From Paenibacillus ginsengarvi (GTDB taxonomy: Bacteria > Bacillota > Bacilli > Paenibacillales > NBRC-103111): a stretch of 64,000 nt of DNA. The DNA lies in contig NZ_RBAH01000005.1 in NCBI RefSeq assembly GCF_003626695.1, forward strand, positions 186,001 to 250,000. The letters are read 5' to 3'. The notes below the pieces were generated by a model. It was not told the DNA's origin. It was given only the letters and a program-made list of their open reading frames with translations, and searched no databases. This document shows positions 8,974 through 17,739 of this stretch, piece after piece; position 1 is the stretch's first letter; each line of letters opens with the position of its first letter. The position numbers and the translations under genes were made by a program.

Positions 8974-11094
8974 ATGAAGTCGCAGCGTGATGGCGAAAGC
9001 GGAAGCAAGGGTAACGACGACGGGAGCGGGAGTGCAGAGGGCGGGGACAACTTGCTGAGCCGCCGGAAGCTTCTTGCCGCCTTCGGCGCGGCAGGCGCCG
9101 CTAATGCAGCCGACAGCGTACTATCGGTTCGGATTGGCGCTGCGCTGGGCGACGGCAATCGCCCGCACACCGATTCCGTGAGCGAAGCTGTATACGGGAA
9201 AGGGAGGCCCGGTCATAAGCCGCCTAAGGAAGCGGAGTACGTCCGGGCAGCGGCGGTCGCCGATCTGCGGGCGGAAAGCAGCCCGGTGGAGGACGGCGTG
9301 TATTATGTGACCGATCCGGGCATGGAGGGGCCGTTCCACTACGATGCCGCCGACGGGTTAACGCCCGACAATACGGGAACGGTGCTCGTCTCGAGCTCGG
9401 GAGCCCGCTTCAAGAGGCTGTACGACGGTAATCTGCATGTGAAGTGGTTCGGGGCCAAAGGAGACGGCGCGACCGACGATACGCTAGCGATCCGGGCCGC
9501 GCTTGCGGCGGCGCGAGGCAAGACGCTTCTCCTTCCTCCCGGCGTCTTCAAGCTCACCGATACGATCACGATTCCGCGGAATACGTTCGTTCGCGGCTCG
9601 GGCAATTCGTCCTGGTACGCATTCGGACAACGCCGGAACGAGCTGCCGAACAGCATCCTGGATATGGAATGCGGTACCGTGCTCGCTTTTTACGGAAACG
9701 GCTCGCAGACGTACGCCAGCAACCGCGCCGAATTTCAAAGCTTCACCTGTGCCGTCCGGTTCGAGAGCGACGCCGACGGAACGCAGCTTTCCGATCTGAA
9801 ACTATTATCCCATTTCCGAATCCGGGACGAAGCCGGGGCGATTACGACGCCGCTCACGGACGAGCACGCCATGTTCGATGTCGGCCTGTGGATAGACAAT
9901 GCCGATCACGTCAAGCTGAACCGCGTCTCGGTCGTCGGCTATTGGCAGAAGGCCGGACTGTATCTGGACGCTTCCGGCCGACTCGCGGAAACGGGCGAAT
10001 ACGGGGCGATCGAGTATGCGACGGTTACGGACTGTTTGTTTCAAGGCAAAATCGGCATGGCGGTGCTTGGAGGGGACGAAGGGAATCCGCCCGACGAAAC
10101 CGGTTATACGCCGCCCGCAGGCGATGCGTTGACGGAAGGGCAGTTCGGGCTTTCCCATCTGCTCGTGTCCGGCTGCTTCTTCTCCGGTACCGACCATCAT
10201 TCCAACGGTTTTGTATCCGGCTGGCAGAGCCGGCTTCAACCGGACAGCGTTCCGATTATGATCGACGGTTTTATCGGCAGCGGAACGCCTTACCGGATCA
10301 ACAACCCGAGATTCGTCAACTGCTCGATCCAAACGAGGGAGAGCGCATCGATCAAGCTCAACCGGGTGATCCGGCCCACATTTGTGAACTGCCGTGCCGA
10401 GAGCGGACCGATCCGCGCTAGCTCTTATACGGCTATGCCGAGGCTGATCGCCTGCGAATTTCCGTATAACCGGACCGATCCGGCGTATCGCGAAATCGAA
10501 AGCTGTCAGGGCGCCTATATCGTTCCGCCGATGCGCAGGCTTGGCCATATTCATCTGCAGGACTACCAATTCCAGATCGAGCTTCGCAACAACGGCGGCG
10601 TAATCGAACATCGGCTGACGAGGCCGTTTGCGCTTCAGGCGGGTGCCCGGTCGGAGCATGTCGAGGCGCTGTTCCGCTTGGCGATCTTGGAAGGAGGCTG
10701 GGGCTACACGCAGTGGGCTCCGACGCCGACGCCAACGTCCGGCGCGAACGACGATTTCTCACGCGGTCTGTATTTGGGCGAAAAGGCGTTTCAGGCGAAA
10801 TACAATCTGTATACGTGCGCGGCGATTGACAATAACGCGGATTACCAGGAGGTTGAAGTCGCGATTGCCGAATCGCGGGCGTCGAATTCGGAGCTGTGGG
10901 CCAGACCGGCCGCTTATTCGGCTCAAGCGGTTCCTTACCGGATGGCCGGTTACTCGGCTGCTTTGAAGATCGAGCTGCGCAGCGGCGCGGGGCCGGCTCC
11001 GTCTTTGCCGGCGATATTGCCAAGCGAAACCGGCGGCTCCGCCAGCCTCGTGATCCGGGTCAAAGGGAAGTTTTACGAGCAGAGTTACTTGTAG
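8974..11094 (+). CDS. secreted right-handed beta-helix protein (Pectate_lyase_3-like), Tat-type signal
   Basis: A 706-residue protein. After a hydrophilic 28-residue start comes LSRRKLLAAFGAAGAANAA, a twin-arginine-like signal, although the hydrophobic core is short. Near residue 155, VKWFGAKGDGATDD opens a Pectate_lyase_3 type beta-helix; this motif is the recognised start of that domain in GH55-like glucanases and phage tail spikes. The remainder is rich in short beta strands. It probably cleaves or binds a polysaccharide outside the cell. RBS is GAGGCGAGGAGGAG. It closes the operon and is followed by a strong terminator. The substrate and any catalytic residues are not determined. Confidence 0.75.
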   Translation: MKSQRDGESGSKGNDDGSGSAEGGDNLLSRRKLLAAFGAAGAANAADSVLSVRIGAALGDGNRPHTDSVSEAVYGKGRPGHKPPKEAEYVRAAAVADLRAESSPVEDGVYYVTDPGMEGPFHYDAADGLTPDNTGTVLVSSSGARFKRLYDGNLHVKWFGAKGDGATDDTLAIRAALAAARGKTLLLPPGVFKLTDTITIPRNTFVRGSGNSSWYAFGQRRNELPNSILDMECGTVLAFYGNGSQTYASNRAEFQSFTCAVRFESDADGTQLSDLKLLSHFRIRDEAGAITTPLTDEHAMFDVGLWIDNADHVKLNRVSVVGYWQKAGLYLDASGRLAETGEYGAIEYATVTDCLFQGKIGMAVLGGDEGNPPDETGYTPPAGDALTEGQFGLSHLLVSGCFFSGTDHHSNGFVSGWQSRLQPDSVPIMIDGFIGSGTPYRINNPRFVNCSIQTRESASIKLNRVIRPTFVNCRAESGPIRASSYTAMPRLIACEFPYNRTDPAYREIESCQGAYIVPPMRRLGHIHLQDYQFQIELRNNGGVIEHRLTRPFALQAGARSEHVEALFRLAILEGGWGYTQWAPTPTPTSGANDDFSRGLYLGEKAFQAKYNLYTCAAIDNNADYQEVEVAIAESRASNSELWARPAAYSAQAVPYRMAGYSAALKIELRSGAGPAPSLPAILPSETGGSASLVIRVKGKFYEQSYL

Positions 11095-11101
11095 CGCCGA
11101 A

Positions 11102-11129
11102 AACCCCCAGTTCCATCGAACTGGGGGTT
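11102..11129. terminator. bidirectional intrinsic terminator
   Basis: AACCCCCAGTTC (11102-11113) pairs with GAACTGGGGGTT (11118-11129) in a 12-bp stem with a four-base loop. It lies between two convergent genes (beta-helix protein and psd) and probably serves both. Confidence 0.85.
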
Positions 11130-11134
11130 CCTAA

Positions 11135-11920
11135 TTATTTGCCGTGCAGCGTGCCGAGCGATTCGCCCATCTTCACCTTGCTGCCGACGGTCAAATCCGG
11201 TCGCGGGTCGAAAATACCGGTTTCCGTGAGCAGCACGACGGTCGAGCCGAACTCGAAGTAGGCCAGGTCGCCGCCGCGCTCGACGCGCTCGGGTAGCGGT
11301 TCGACATAACGAATGCTGCTGACGTTCATCGCGCCGACTTTGACGACGGCAATCTCTCCGTGCTCGTGATCGATATACGTAATAAGCCGCTCGTTCCGGC
11401 TGAGCACCCGTTTCATCTGACGCAGCCCGAAGTCGTTGACCGGGTATACTTTGCCCTTCACATGCTCCTTCTCCACAATCGTGCCGGTTGCCGGGACGTG
11501 AATCCGGTGGTAGTCGGTCGGGCTCAAATACAGGACGAAGAAAAAGCCGCAGCGGTAGCTGACTATTCGCGGCGAACGATTGAGCAGCTCGTCCACAGTA
11601 TAATCCTGTCCTTTGACGTTCAGCATCGTGCCTTTCTCGATTTTCCCCATACCGGTAATCAGCGCGTCGACCGGACTGAGCAGCGATTCGGGATTATCGT
11701 CGAAAGGGCGCAGGCCGGGCTTCAGCCTCCGGGTGAAAAACTCGTTCAGCGTCCGATACTCGCCGATCGTCTTCTCCGCGTCTTCGGTCCGGATGCCGTA
11801 CGATTTGGCAAACTGCGGAATCAGCAGTCGGCTCGCCTCCGATCTGGCGAAGGCTCCGGTCAGGCGCGAGATCCATTTACGCGAAGAAAGCTCAGTGAGC
11901 AATCGAAATAGTGGTTTCAT
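11135..11920 (-). CDS. psd: phosphatidylserine decarboxylase proenzyme
   Basis: Starting at ATG 11920 (AAGGGGC ten bases upstream), the product is 261 residues, the usual length of the Bacillus-type enzyme. It decarboxylates phosphatidylserine to phosphatidylethanolamine at the membrane. Family signatures are visible: TLNEFFTRRLKPG, SPVDALI with the catalytic Asp, PTDYHRIHVPATG with the catalytic His, and FGST near residue 225. Self-cleavage before the Ser of FGST leaves the pyruvoyl cofactor on the small subunit. A frame extending 16 codons upstream has no RBS. No phosphatidylserine synthase gene is adjacent. Confidence 0.95.
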   Translation of the reverse strand: MKPLFRLLTELSSRKWISRLTGAFARSEASRLLIPQFAKSYGIRTEDAEKTIGEYRTLNEFFTRRLKPGLRPFDDNPESLLSPVDALITGMGKIEKGTMLNVKGQDYTVDELLNRSPRIVSYRCGFFFVLYLSPTDYHRIHVPATGTIVEKEHVKGKVYPVNDFGLRQMKRVLSRNERLITYIDHEHGEIAVVKVGAMNVSSIRYVEPLPERVERGGDLAYFEFGSTVVLLTETGIFDPRPDLTVGSKVKMGESLGTLHGK

Positions 11921-12222
11921 TATCGTTTTTGCCCCTTGCCAAATAGGTGTATCGTTTCGATCAAGCAAATGCGGCTTTCCGTACCGGAGCGAGCAGCGAC
12001 TCGATTAACTCAAAACGCACTTCATCTTATCTTGACATAGAAAGGACGCGAGCGCAACAACGATTCCAACGTGCCAAGCTCTCCGTTTGGATGGTACCGA
12101 GGCGGTGCTGGGCTATAGGAGCGGACGCGCTGACGGCGGCGGAAGTAACGCAGCGGAACGGAAGGCTCTTGTCAAATTCCCGAAACTGCAGGAAGGACGC
12201 TCTTCCGAAGGAAAGGGGCAAC

Positions 12223-12247
12223 AAAAAAAGCAGCTCGGTCAGCTGCT
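12223..12247 (-). terminator. intrinsic terminator of the Cys-rich small-protein gene
   Basis: On the minus strand AGCAGCT, a five-base loop, AGCTGCT, then a run of T residues. The hairpin overlaps the stop codon of the small gene, giving a compact monocistronic unit. Confidence 0.8.
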
Positions 12248-12478
12248 TGTCGCGATCTCCGGTTTCTCCTGCCGCTTTGCGTTTTTTTTGTACTCCTGAC
12301 AGGATAGGCAGGTCGCCGCATTGATCTGCACCGGAATGGCGCAGCCGGAATATTTGACGCAGTGTACAGGTGTTCTATCATCGCAGTCGGAGGCAATCTG
12401 CACACAGAAGCGGCATCCGGATAACAGTTCGTGCGTGATGTTCAGCATCGTCTGCTTCAGTCGAACGAGGTCTTCCAT
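12239..12478 (-). CDS. 79-residue cysteine-rich protein of unknown function
   Basis: ATG at 12478 is supported by AAGGAG nine bases upstream. Seven cysteines occur at residues 22, 25, 32, 40, 46, 57 and 60; the CxxC pairs at 22/25 and 57/60 suggest metal binding (Zn or Fe-S). The N-terminal 20 residues look helical (LVRLKQTMLNITHELL) and the C-terminal tail is basic then acidic. There is no signal peptide. The gene has its own promoter, a perfect palindrome over that promoter and its own terminator, which argues it is real and regulated. I do not recognise a family. The intergenic stretch 11921-12222 holds no supported gene. Confidence 0.7.
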   Translation of the reverse strand: MEDLVRLKQTMLNITHELLSGCRFCVQIASDCDDRTPVHCVKYSGCAIPVQINAATCLSCQEYKKNAKRQEKPEIATSS

Positions 12479-12550
12479 GTCTCGCGGCTCCTTCGATATA
12501 CGACTCCGTACCTTCCATGTACCGGGATACCTGAGGAAATTGCTGCATAA

Positions 12551-12580
12551 ATTGTAACATACATTACAATAGCTTGTCAC
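12551..12580 (-). promoter_or_regulatory. SigA promoter with perfect palindromic operator
   Basis: Read on the minus strand, GTGACA (12580-12575), an 18-base spacer and TACAAT (12556-12551) form a good SigA promoter for the 79-residue protein. ATTGTAA (12551-12557) and TTACAAT (12564-12570) form a perfect 7+7 inverted repeat with a 6-base centre that covers the -10 box, the expected place for a repressor. Confidence 0.6.
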
Positions 12581-12627
12581 GATTTTCCGCTTGCCATTGG
12601 TCGGCGGTTTTTACGTCCCGCACGGCA

Positions 12628-12655
12628 TTGACAAAAGAACGAATCATGTTAATAT
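12628..12655 (+). promoter_or_regulatory. SigA promoter of the thiamine operon
   Basis: TTGACA at 12628-12633, a 16-base spacer and TAATAT at 12650-12655. The transcript would start just before the THI-box aptamer. Confidence 0.75.
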
Positions 12656-12664
12656 AGAGTTGTC

Positions 12665-12757
12665 ACTAGGGGAGCCCGCCGGGCTGAGATTGGATGCTCA
12701 CGCATTCTAGACCCTTCGAACCTGATCTGGATGATGCCAGCGTAGGGAAGTGGGACA
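12665..12757 (+). promoter_or_regulatory. TPP riboswitch (THI element)
   Basis: The conserved aptamer elements are in order: GGGGAGCC at the start, GGGCTGAGA, then ACCCTTCGAACCTGATCTGG and a closing GATGCCAGCGTAGGGAAGTGG region. Thiamine pyrophosphate binding should fold it so that the downstream terminator forms, switching off ykoEDC-tenA. Confidence 0.96.
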
Positions 12758-12794
12758 CACGAATCGTTCGATGCTACAACATTCGAATGCGCGT

Positions 12795-12821
12795 CCACCC
12801 TCTATGGGGGTGGGCTTTTTT
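12795..12821 (+). terminator. expression-platform terminator of the TPP riboswitch
   Basis: CCACCC, a short loop and GGGTGG are followed by GCTTTTTT, about 40 bases after the aptamer and 70 bases before the ykoE start. The position fits transcriptional attenuation. Confidence 0.8.
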
Positions 12822-12888
12822 GTGCTCGCTTTCGAGAAGGACGAGGAGGAACCTGGGACATATTCGTAAGAACAGGAGAGGATCGGAT

Positions 12889-13506
12889 ATGGTTATGGCT
12901 CCAAAAGCTTCGAAGGGACTAAAATTGACCGATATTCTAGTAACGGTCGTCATCGCGGTCGTCTTCGGGCTCATTTACCGGATATGGGGACCGGTGTACG
13001 ATCTGTTCAAAATCGCCGGGCTGCAAGCGGAGCAGCTATCGTACGGGATGTGGTTTATCGCCTCAACGGTGGCGTTTCTCATTATCCGCAAGCCCGGTGT
13101 CGCACTGCTCGCGGAAGTGGCCGCCGCGGTGTTCGAAATGCTGACCGGCTCGCAGTACAGCATCGACTCGCTCACGTACGGCATTATGCAAGGGCTGGGC
13201 GCGGAAATTATATTTGCCTTGTTCGCCTACCGCTCGTACTCGCTGATCGTCACTTGTCTCGCCGGAATCGGTTCGGGGCTTGGTTCGCTGGCGATGGACT
13301 GGTACAAAGGCTACCTGGTCGAGCTTGCCGGATGGAACTTGACCTTGTATTTTGTTTTCCGGCTGATCAGCTGCGTCGTTATAACGGGAATGGTTGCTTA
13401 CTACTTGGTCAAAGCGCTGGAAGCGACCGGCGTAACGCGGATCGTCCGACCGGTATCGGAGGCGGACCGGCGTTCCTTGCACGACGATACGATACATCGG
13501 GGGTGA
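12889..13506 (+). CDS. ykoE: ECF transporter substrate-binding (S) component for thiamine/HMP, YkoE family
   Basis: The 205-residue membrane protein starts at ATG 12889 after AGGAGAGG. An apparent longer frame reaching back to 12694 runs through the riboswitch and is not used. About five to six hydrophobic helices are visible (residues ~13-33, 48-63, 72-90, 95-130, 145-180), with the YkoE-type opening LTDILVTVVIAVVFGLIYRIW. It captures thiamine or its hydroxymethylpyrimidine (HMP) moiety and docks on the YkoD-YkoC energising module. The THI box upstream and tenA downstream settle the pathway. The ykoF gene of the B. subtilis operon is absent. Confidence 0.93.
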   Translation: MVMAPKASKGLKLTDILVTVVIAVVFGLIYRIWGPVYDLFKIAGLQAEQLSYGMWFIASTVAFLIIRKPGVALLAEVAAAVFEMLTGSQYSIDSLTYGIMQGLGAEIIFALFAYRSYSLIVTCLAGIGSGLGSLAMDWYKGYLVELAGWNLTLYFVFRLISCVVITGMVAYYLVKALEATGVTRIVRPVSEADRRSLHDDTIHRG

Positions 13507-13512
13507 TCCGGC

Positions 13513-15063
13513 ATGGATGTTGCGGCGGGAGTCGTAAAGCTGAGATTGAAGTTTCCCGGCGCTCCTTCCTTGACTTTTCGCGATTTGTCGCTTCAGGTGA
13601 TGCGGGGAGAACGGGTGCTGCTGCTGGGACCGAGCGGCTGCGGCAAATCGACGCTGCTGCAAGTATTAACCGGGCTTATTCCGAACGCCGTCGACGTGCC
13701 CGTAGCGGCCGATTCGATCGTCGTTCCCGAAAGCGCGGCGTATGTGTTTCAAGATCCGGATACGCAGTTTTGCATGCCGTATGTGGATGAAGAGCTGGCT
13801 TTCGTACTGGAAAATCTGCTCGTTCCCCGCGAGGAGATGCCGGAGCGCATGGAACGGCTGCTTGCCCAGGTAGGTTTGAAGCTTGAGCGGCTTCATACGC
13901 CGATCGCCTCGTTGTCGCAAGGGATGAAGCAGCGGCTGGCGATTGCCGGAGCGCTTGCGCTGGAGCCGGACGTGCTGTTTGTCGACGAACCGACGGCGCT
14001 GCTCGACCCGGAAGGGACGGGGCAGGTGTGGGAGACGATCCGCAGCGCCGGGGAAGGACGCACGGTTATCATCGTGGAGCACAAGATCGAGCACGTGCTG
14101 GACTATGTAGACCGGGTCGTGCTGTTTAACAAGTCCGGCGAGATTATAGCCGACGGTTTGCCAGGCGAGCTGTTTGCTGAGCATCGCGATCGACTTGCGG
14201 GGGATGGCATCTGGTATCCGGGCGTATGGGACGACTATGCGAATAGCGGCCGCTACACTCCGCCGCTTCCGCTGCCGGGCGAACGGACGAAACGGATCGA
14301 GCTGAGCGATTTTGCCGTTCGCCGCGGGAAGGAAGAGAAGCTGCGCATTCGCGGAGCGATCGTATCCGCAGGCGAGTGGATCGCTGTCGTCGGGCCGAAC
14401 GGAGCGGGCAAAAGCACGCTGCTGCTCGGGCTGATGCGGCTGCTCGCAACGTCGGGCGGTTACAAGCTGCTGGAGCGGCCGGCGGCGGAATACCGGGAGC
14501 TGTCGGGCGAGATCGCCTTCGTTTTTCAAAACCCGGAGTTTCAGTTCGTCACGAACTCCGTCTACGACGAGGTCGCTTTCTCGCTGCGCCGGGAAGGCAG
14601 GAGCGAAGACGAAGTCCGGGCGAAGACGAACGGGCTGCTGGCTGAGTTCGAGCTGGCCGAGCGGCAGGACAATCATCCGTTCCAGCTGTCGCTCGGACAA
14701 AAACGGCGGCTCAGCGTCGCTTCGGCGATCGTGAAGGAGCAGCGCATTTTGCTGCTTGACGAGCCGACGTTCGGGCAGGACGCGAAAAACACGTTCGCTT
14801 TGCTCGAACGGCTCGAAGCTTGGCGCCGTCAAGGAACGGCAATCGTGATGGTGACCCACGATCCCGATATCGTGAAGCGGTTCGCCACGCGCGTATGGGT
14901 TGTCCGGGGCGGGGAGCTTCAGGCGGACCTGACCCCGCAGGATTGGCAGGCGGCCTCGGCCGAGACAGAGCCGGATGACAGGCCGTTCGCTCGGCCGGCG
15001 GAACCGGAAGCCGCTTTCGCAGGGGCAGGCGGCAGACGAACGCCGGGACGGGAGGAAGTTTAG
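13513..15063 (+). CDS. ykoD: ECF transporter ATPase, two fused ABC domains (YkoD)
   Basis: This 516-residue protein carries two complete ATPase cassettes. The first has Walker A GPSGCGKST near residue 38, signature LSQGMKQR near 134 and Walker B VLFVDEPT near 156. The second has GPNGAGKST near 294, signature LSLGQKRR near 393 and ILLLDEPT near 413. It hydrolyses ATP on the cytoplasmic face to drive vitamin uptake through YkoC and YkoE. The C-terminal 40 residues are acidic, Ala-rich and unlike the core. It starts 6 bases after ykoE and is followed after 3 bases by ykoC, so it is cotranscribed. Confidence 0.95.
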   Translation: MDVAAGVVKLRLKFPGAPSLTFRDLSLQVMRGERVLLLGPSGCGKSTLLQVLTGLIPNAVDVPVAADSIVVPESAAYVFQDPDTQFCMPYVDEELAFVLENLLVPREEMPERMERLLAQVGLKLERLHTPIASLSQGMKQRLAIAGALALEPDVLFVDEPTALLDPEGTGQVWETIRSAGEGRTVIIVEHKIEHVLDYVDRVVLFNKSGEIIADGLPGELFAEHRDRLAGDGIWYPGVWDDYANSGRYTPPLPLPGERTKRIELSDFAVRRGKEEKLRIRGAIVSAGEWIAVVGPNGAGKSTLLLGLMRLLATSGGYKLLERPAAEYRELSGEIAFVFQNPEFQFVTNSVYDEVAFSLRREGRSEDEVRAKTNGLLAEFELAERQDNHPFQLSLGQKRRLSVASAIVKEQRILLLDEPTFGQDAKNTFALLERLEAWRRQGTAIVMVTHDPDIVKRFATRVWVVRGGELQADLTPQDWQAASAETEPDDRPFARPAEPEAAFAGAGGRRTPGREEV

Positions 15064-15066
15064 ACG

Positions 15067-15861
15067 ATGAACTTTGAGTTTTCGTACCGGGAAACGTGGC
15101 TGCACCGGGTCAACCCTTCCTTGAAGCTGGCGTTTAGTCTTGTATTGTTTTTCGTCGTGCTGTTTACGCATAATCCGAGCGTCATGATCAATTTATGCGC
15201 CGTGGCGCTGCTCGCGCTGTTCGCGTGCAGCGGCCACCCGGCCAAACGGCTGGCGCTGTACGCGCTGCCGGCGCTTGTGCTGTTCGTTTCCTCGTCGACG
15301 TCGATGATTTTTTACGGCAAGGGCGAGACGGTCTGGTTCGACTGGGGTATCGTCCATATTACGAAAGAGAGCTTTTTCCGCGGGATGCAGGTCGGACTCA
15401 AGTCGTTATGCTTCGCCTTCATCGGGCTGCTGTTCGCGCTGACGACGCGGCCGGTGTACTTGTTCTATTCGCTGATGCAGCAGTGCAAGGTGCCGCCGAA
15501 GTACGCGTACAGCTTCATGGCGGTGATGCGGCTGCTGCCGATCATGATCGAGGAGTTCCAGACGCTTCGCCATGCGCTGGCAGTAAGAGGCGTGGCCCGA
15601 GAGAAAGGGCTTGGAGGCCTATACAGGAAAGTGAAAGCTTACGCCGTGCCGATGCTGGCGCAAAGCATCCGCCGTGCCCAGAGGATCGCGGTGGCGATGG
15701 AAGCGAAGCGGTTCGACGGGCGGGGACGGCGCACGTATTATTACAAGATCGGCTTTTCGGCGGCGGACGCGGTTCTCGTTGCCGGGCTGCTCGCGCTGGG
15801 CGCGGCGGCTTTTGCGGGCGGCGTGCTGCTGCCGTATTTCGATATTACCGATGTCCGATAG
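15067..15861 (+). CDS. ykoC: ECF transporter transmembrane (T) component
   Basis: A 264-residue membrane protein of the EcfT/CbiQ family. Helices are visible around residues 17-35, 40-56, 58-76, 95-130 and 235-258. The cytoplasmic coupling region holds the two Ala-Arg-type motifs typical of T components: HALAVRGVAREKG near 175 and QSIRRAQRIAVAMEAKRF near 200, which contact the two ATPase domains of YkoD. It forms the fixed scaffold on which the YkoE subunit topples during transport. RBS is GGGAGGAAG. Only a short gap separates it from tenA. Confidence 0.93.
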   Translation: MNFEFSYRETWLHRVNPSLKLAFSLVLFFVVLFTHNPSVMINLCAVALLALFACSGHPAKRLALYALPALVLFVSSSTSMIFYGKGETVWFDWGIVHITKESFFRGMQVGLKSLCFAFIGLLFALTTRPVYLFYSLMQQCKVPPKYAYSFMAVMRLLPIMIEEFQTLRHALAVRGVAREKGLGGLYRKVKAYAVPMLAQSIRRAQRIAVAMEAKRFDGRGRRTYYYKIGFSAADAVLVAGLLALGAAAFAGGVLLPYFDITDVR

Positions 15862-15905
15862 CGTTTATAGCAGATGAGTATGGATAGGGAGAGGAGACTT
15901 TACTT

Positions 15906-16568
15906 ATGTTATTTTCCAAACGGGTGCGGGCAGCCGCGAATGCGAGCTGGGAGGCCAGCTTCGCTCATCCGTTCGTCACGGGGATCGCGGACGGCAGTTT
16001 GCCGCTCGACCGCTTCAAGCATTATGTACTGAACGACGCTTATTACTTGTCGTGCTTCGCTCAGGTGCAGGCGCTTGGCGCAGCCAAAGCTACCGACCTG
16101 CATACGGCGAACCGGATGGCCGCTCACGTGCAGGGAACGTACGGGGCCGAGCTGTCGCTGCACGAGAAGTTTTCCGGCATGCTCGGGATTACGGAGCAGG
16201 AGCGCCGTTCGTTCCGGCCTGCGCCGACCGCCTATGCGTATACGTCGCATTTGATCCGCGCGGCTTACACGGGACATTTGGGCGATATTGTGGCCGCGAT
16301 TCTGCCATGCTACTGGCTGTACTTCGAAATTGGCGAAAGGCTGCAGGGAGCAACGCCCGAAGAGCCGATCTACCGGGAATGGATCGCCGCTTACGGAGGC
16401 GAATGGTTCCGCGAGCTCGTGCAGGAGCAGATCGACCGGCTCGACGCGATTGCGGAAACGGTCACGGAAGCGGACCGGGAGCGGATGCTGGAGCAATTTA
16501 TGATCAGCAGCCGGTACGAGTACATGTTCTGGGATATGGCGTACAAGAAGGAAGGCTGGCCGGTGTAA
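15906..16568 (+). CDS. tenA: thiaminase II / aminopyrimidine aminohydrolase TenA
   Basis: The 220-residue length and spacing of catalytic residues match the Bacillus enzyme: Asp44 (LNDAYY), Cys135 (ILPCYW) and Glu205 (SRYEYMFW). TenA hydrolyses aminomethylpyrimidine derivatives, the breakdown products of thiamine, to HMP for re-use in thiamine synthesis. Coupling it to the ykoEDC importer under one TPP riboswitch fits salvage of pyrimidine moieties from outside. RBS is GGGAGAGGAG. The gene is the last of the operon and is followed by an intrinsic terminator. Confidence 0.96.
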   Translation: MLFSKRVRAAANASWEASFAHPFVTGIADGSLPLDRFKHYVLNDAYYLSCFAQVQALGAAKATDLHTANRMAAHVQGTYGAELSLHEKFSGMLGITEQERRSFRPAPTAYAYTSHLIRAAYTGHLGDIVAAILPCYWLYFEIGERLQGATPEEPIYREWIAAYGGEWFRELVQEQIDRLDAIAETVTEADRERMLEQFMISSRYEYMFWDMAYKKEGWPV

Positions 16569-16589
16569 GAGGAGCCGGATCGTGAGAGA

Positions 16590-16625
16590 AGGGCAGGTCG
16601 CGTCAAGCGGCTTGTCCCTTTTTTT
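16590..16625 (+). terminator. terminator after tenA
   Basis: An imperfect hairpin (AGGGCAGGTCGC with GCGGCTTGTCCCT, including a bulge and G-U pairs) is followed by seven T residues. Beyond it, 16626-16906 is an AT-richer gap of about 280 bases in which I see no gene or clear signal. Confidence 0.7.
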
Positions 16626-16906
16626 GTTGCGGCAGTATTAGGGGCGAGCAAGTTGTGCGGGAGCAATAGAAGTCTTTGAGCCTGTTATAACTGTTTGGTT
16701 TGGGAAATGCTCGGGAATAGCAGCTTGTTGGGGCTCTTAATTAGTGTCGAGATCGATCTACTCGGCTATTACGGTTGGAATAAGAGTCCTCAAAACACTC
16801 TATTTTTCAAAAAAGACTATTCCCTCAAAAAATAAGAGGCTCAAAAGACCGCTATGCAAACGCCAACTATGGACAGAATGCCCGCCAGAACACTGTACCC
16901 GCTTCC

Positions 16907-17695
16907 TCAGAAAAACTCGTTAAGCCCGTCCTTGAAGTAGGCGTACTCCTGTTCATTTAAAATCTTGGCGCCGTAACCGGCAAAGAAAATGTCAGCTTCC
17001 TCAGGAACTTGGAAAGCATGGGGCTTCGGACGAATCGCGAGCGCTGCATCGTATCTAGGGTCTCCGAAGCTGCCTCCGCTCCAATCGATGACAGCTGTTA
17101 CGTTCCCTTCACGAACGAGCACATTATCAATCGTGTAATCGCCGTGGATCAGCGTGTTTTGGACCGGCACGGGTTTGTTGTTCGTGATTCGGTCAAGCAG
17201 CTCGGGCGTGCCATCGACGGTATAATGGCGAAGATTATAGTTTGCGCGAAGCAGCATGTCGTCGAGCCAGTCGGAAGCGCCCTTTAGCGAAACGGGGCAC
17301 GGGGTCGCATGAATGTTTGCCAGAGCCGCTCCGAAATGGTATATGATTTCATGCCTTTTATCTGGTTTCGTTTCGCCGAGCAGCGCGCTTCGCACCGTCT
17401 CGCCTTCGACGTACTGGATGAGCGTCCATAGCTGATCCCCATGTTCTACGGATCGGTAAACGGCCGGAACGGGCAGCTTCGTGCCGCGCAAGTTTTGCAG
17501 AACAAGCAGCTCCCGGGCCAGCCATGCACCATACCGCTGCCCCTTCGTTCTTTTGAGAAGAAAACGGCCGTTCGGACTTTCGATGATCCCGACATCGGAC
17601 GTATAACCTTGCCTCGGAAAACGGATTTCGCTTACGCGCCCCGTCTCCTCGATGATTTCAGCGGGGATTTCGTCCAAACGGATCGGTTGATGCAT
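16907..17695 (-). CDS. aminoglycoside phosphotransferase-family kinase
   Basis: ATG at 17695 with GAGGTG upstream gives 262 residues; a longer frame to 17845 lies inside the neighbouring gene. Kinase-like hallmarks are HGDYTIDNVLV (catalytic loop with Asp and Asn) and VIDWSGGSFGDPRYD (metal-binding Asp) in the C-terminal half, with an ATP-clamp Lys in RFLLKRTKG. The APH fold phosphorylates small molecules such as aminoglycosides, choline or homoserine, or unknown targets. The residues do not identify the substrate. The gene follows the SUMF-like gene by 44 bases on the same strand, so they may be cotranscribed. Confidence 0.8.
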   Translation of the reverse strand: MHQPIRLDEIPAEIIEETGRVSEIRFPRQGYTSDVGIIESPNGRFLLKRTKGQRYGAWLARELLVLQNLRGTKLPVPAVYRSVEHGDQLWTLIQYVEGETVRSALLGETKPDKRHEIIYHFGAALANIHATPCPVSLKGASDWLDDMLLRANYNLRHYTVDGTPELLDRITNNKPVPVQNTLIHGDYTIDNVLVREGNVTAVIDWSGGSFGDPRYDAALAIRPKPHAFQVPEEADIFFAGYGAKILNEQEYAYFKDGLNEFF

Positions 17696-17739
17696 ATAAG
17701 GGCTCACCTCGCTTATCGGAGTAGGCTGCGTATTTCGCC

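Noticed and set aside
12694..12888. Upstream extension of ykoE
   Set aside because: It runs through the TPP riboswitch and its terminator; the ATG at 12889 has the RBS.
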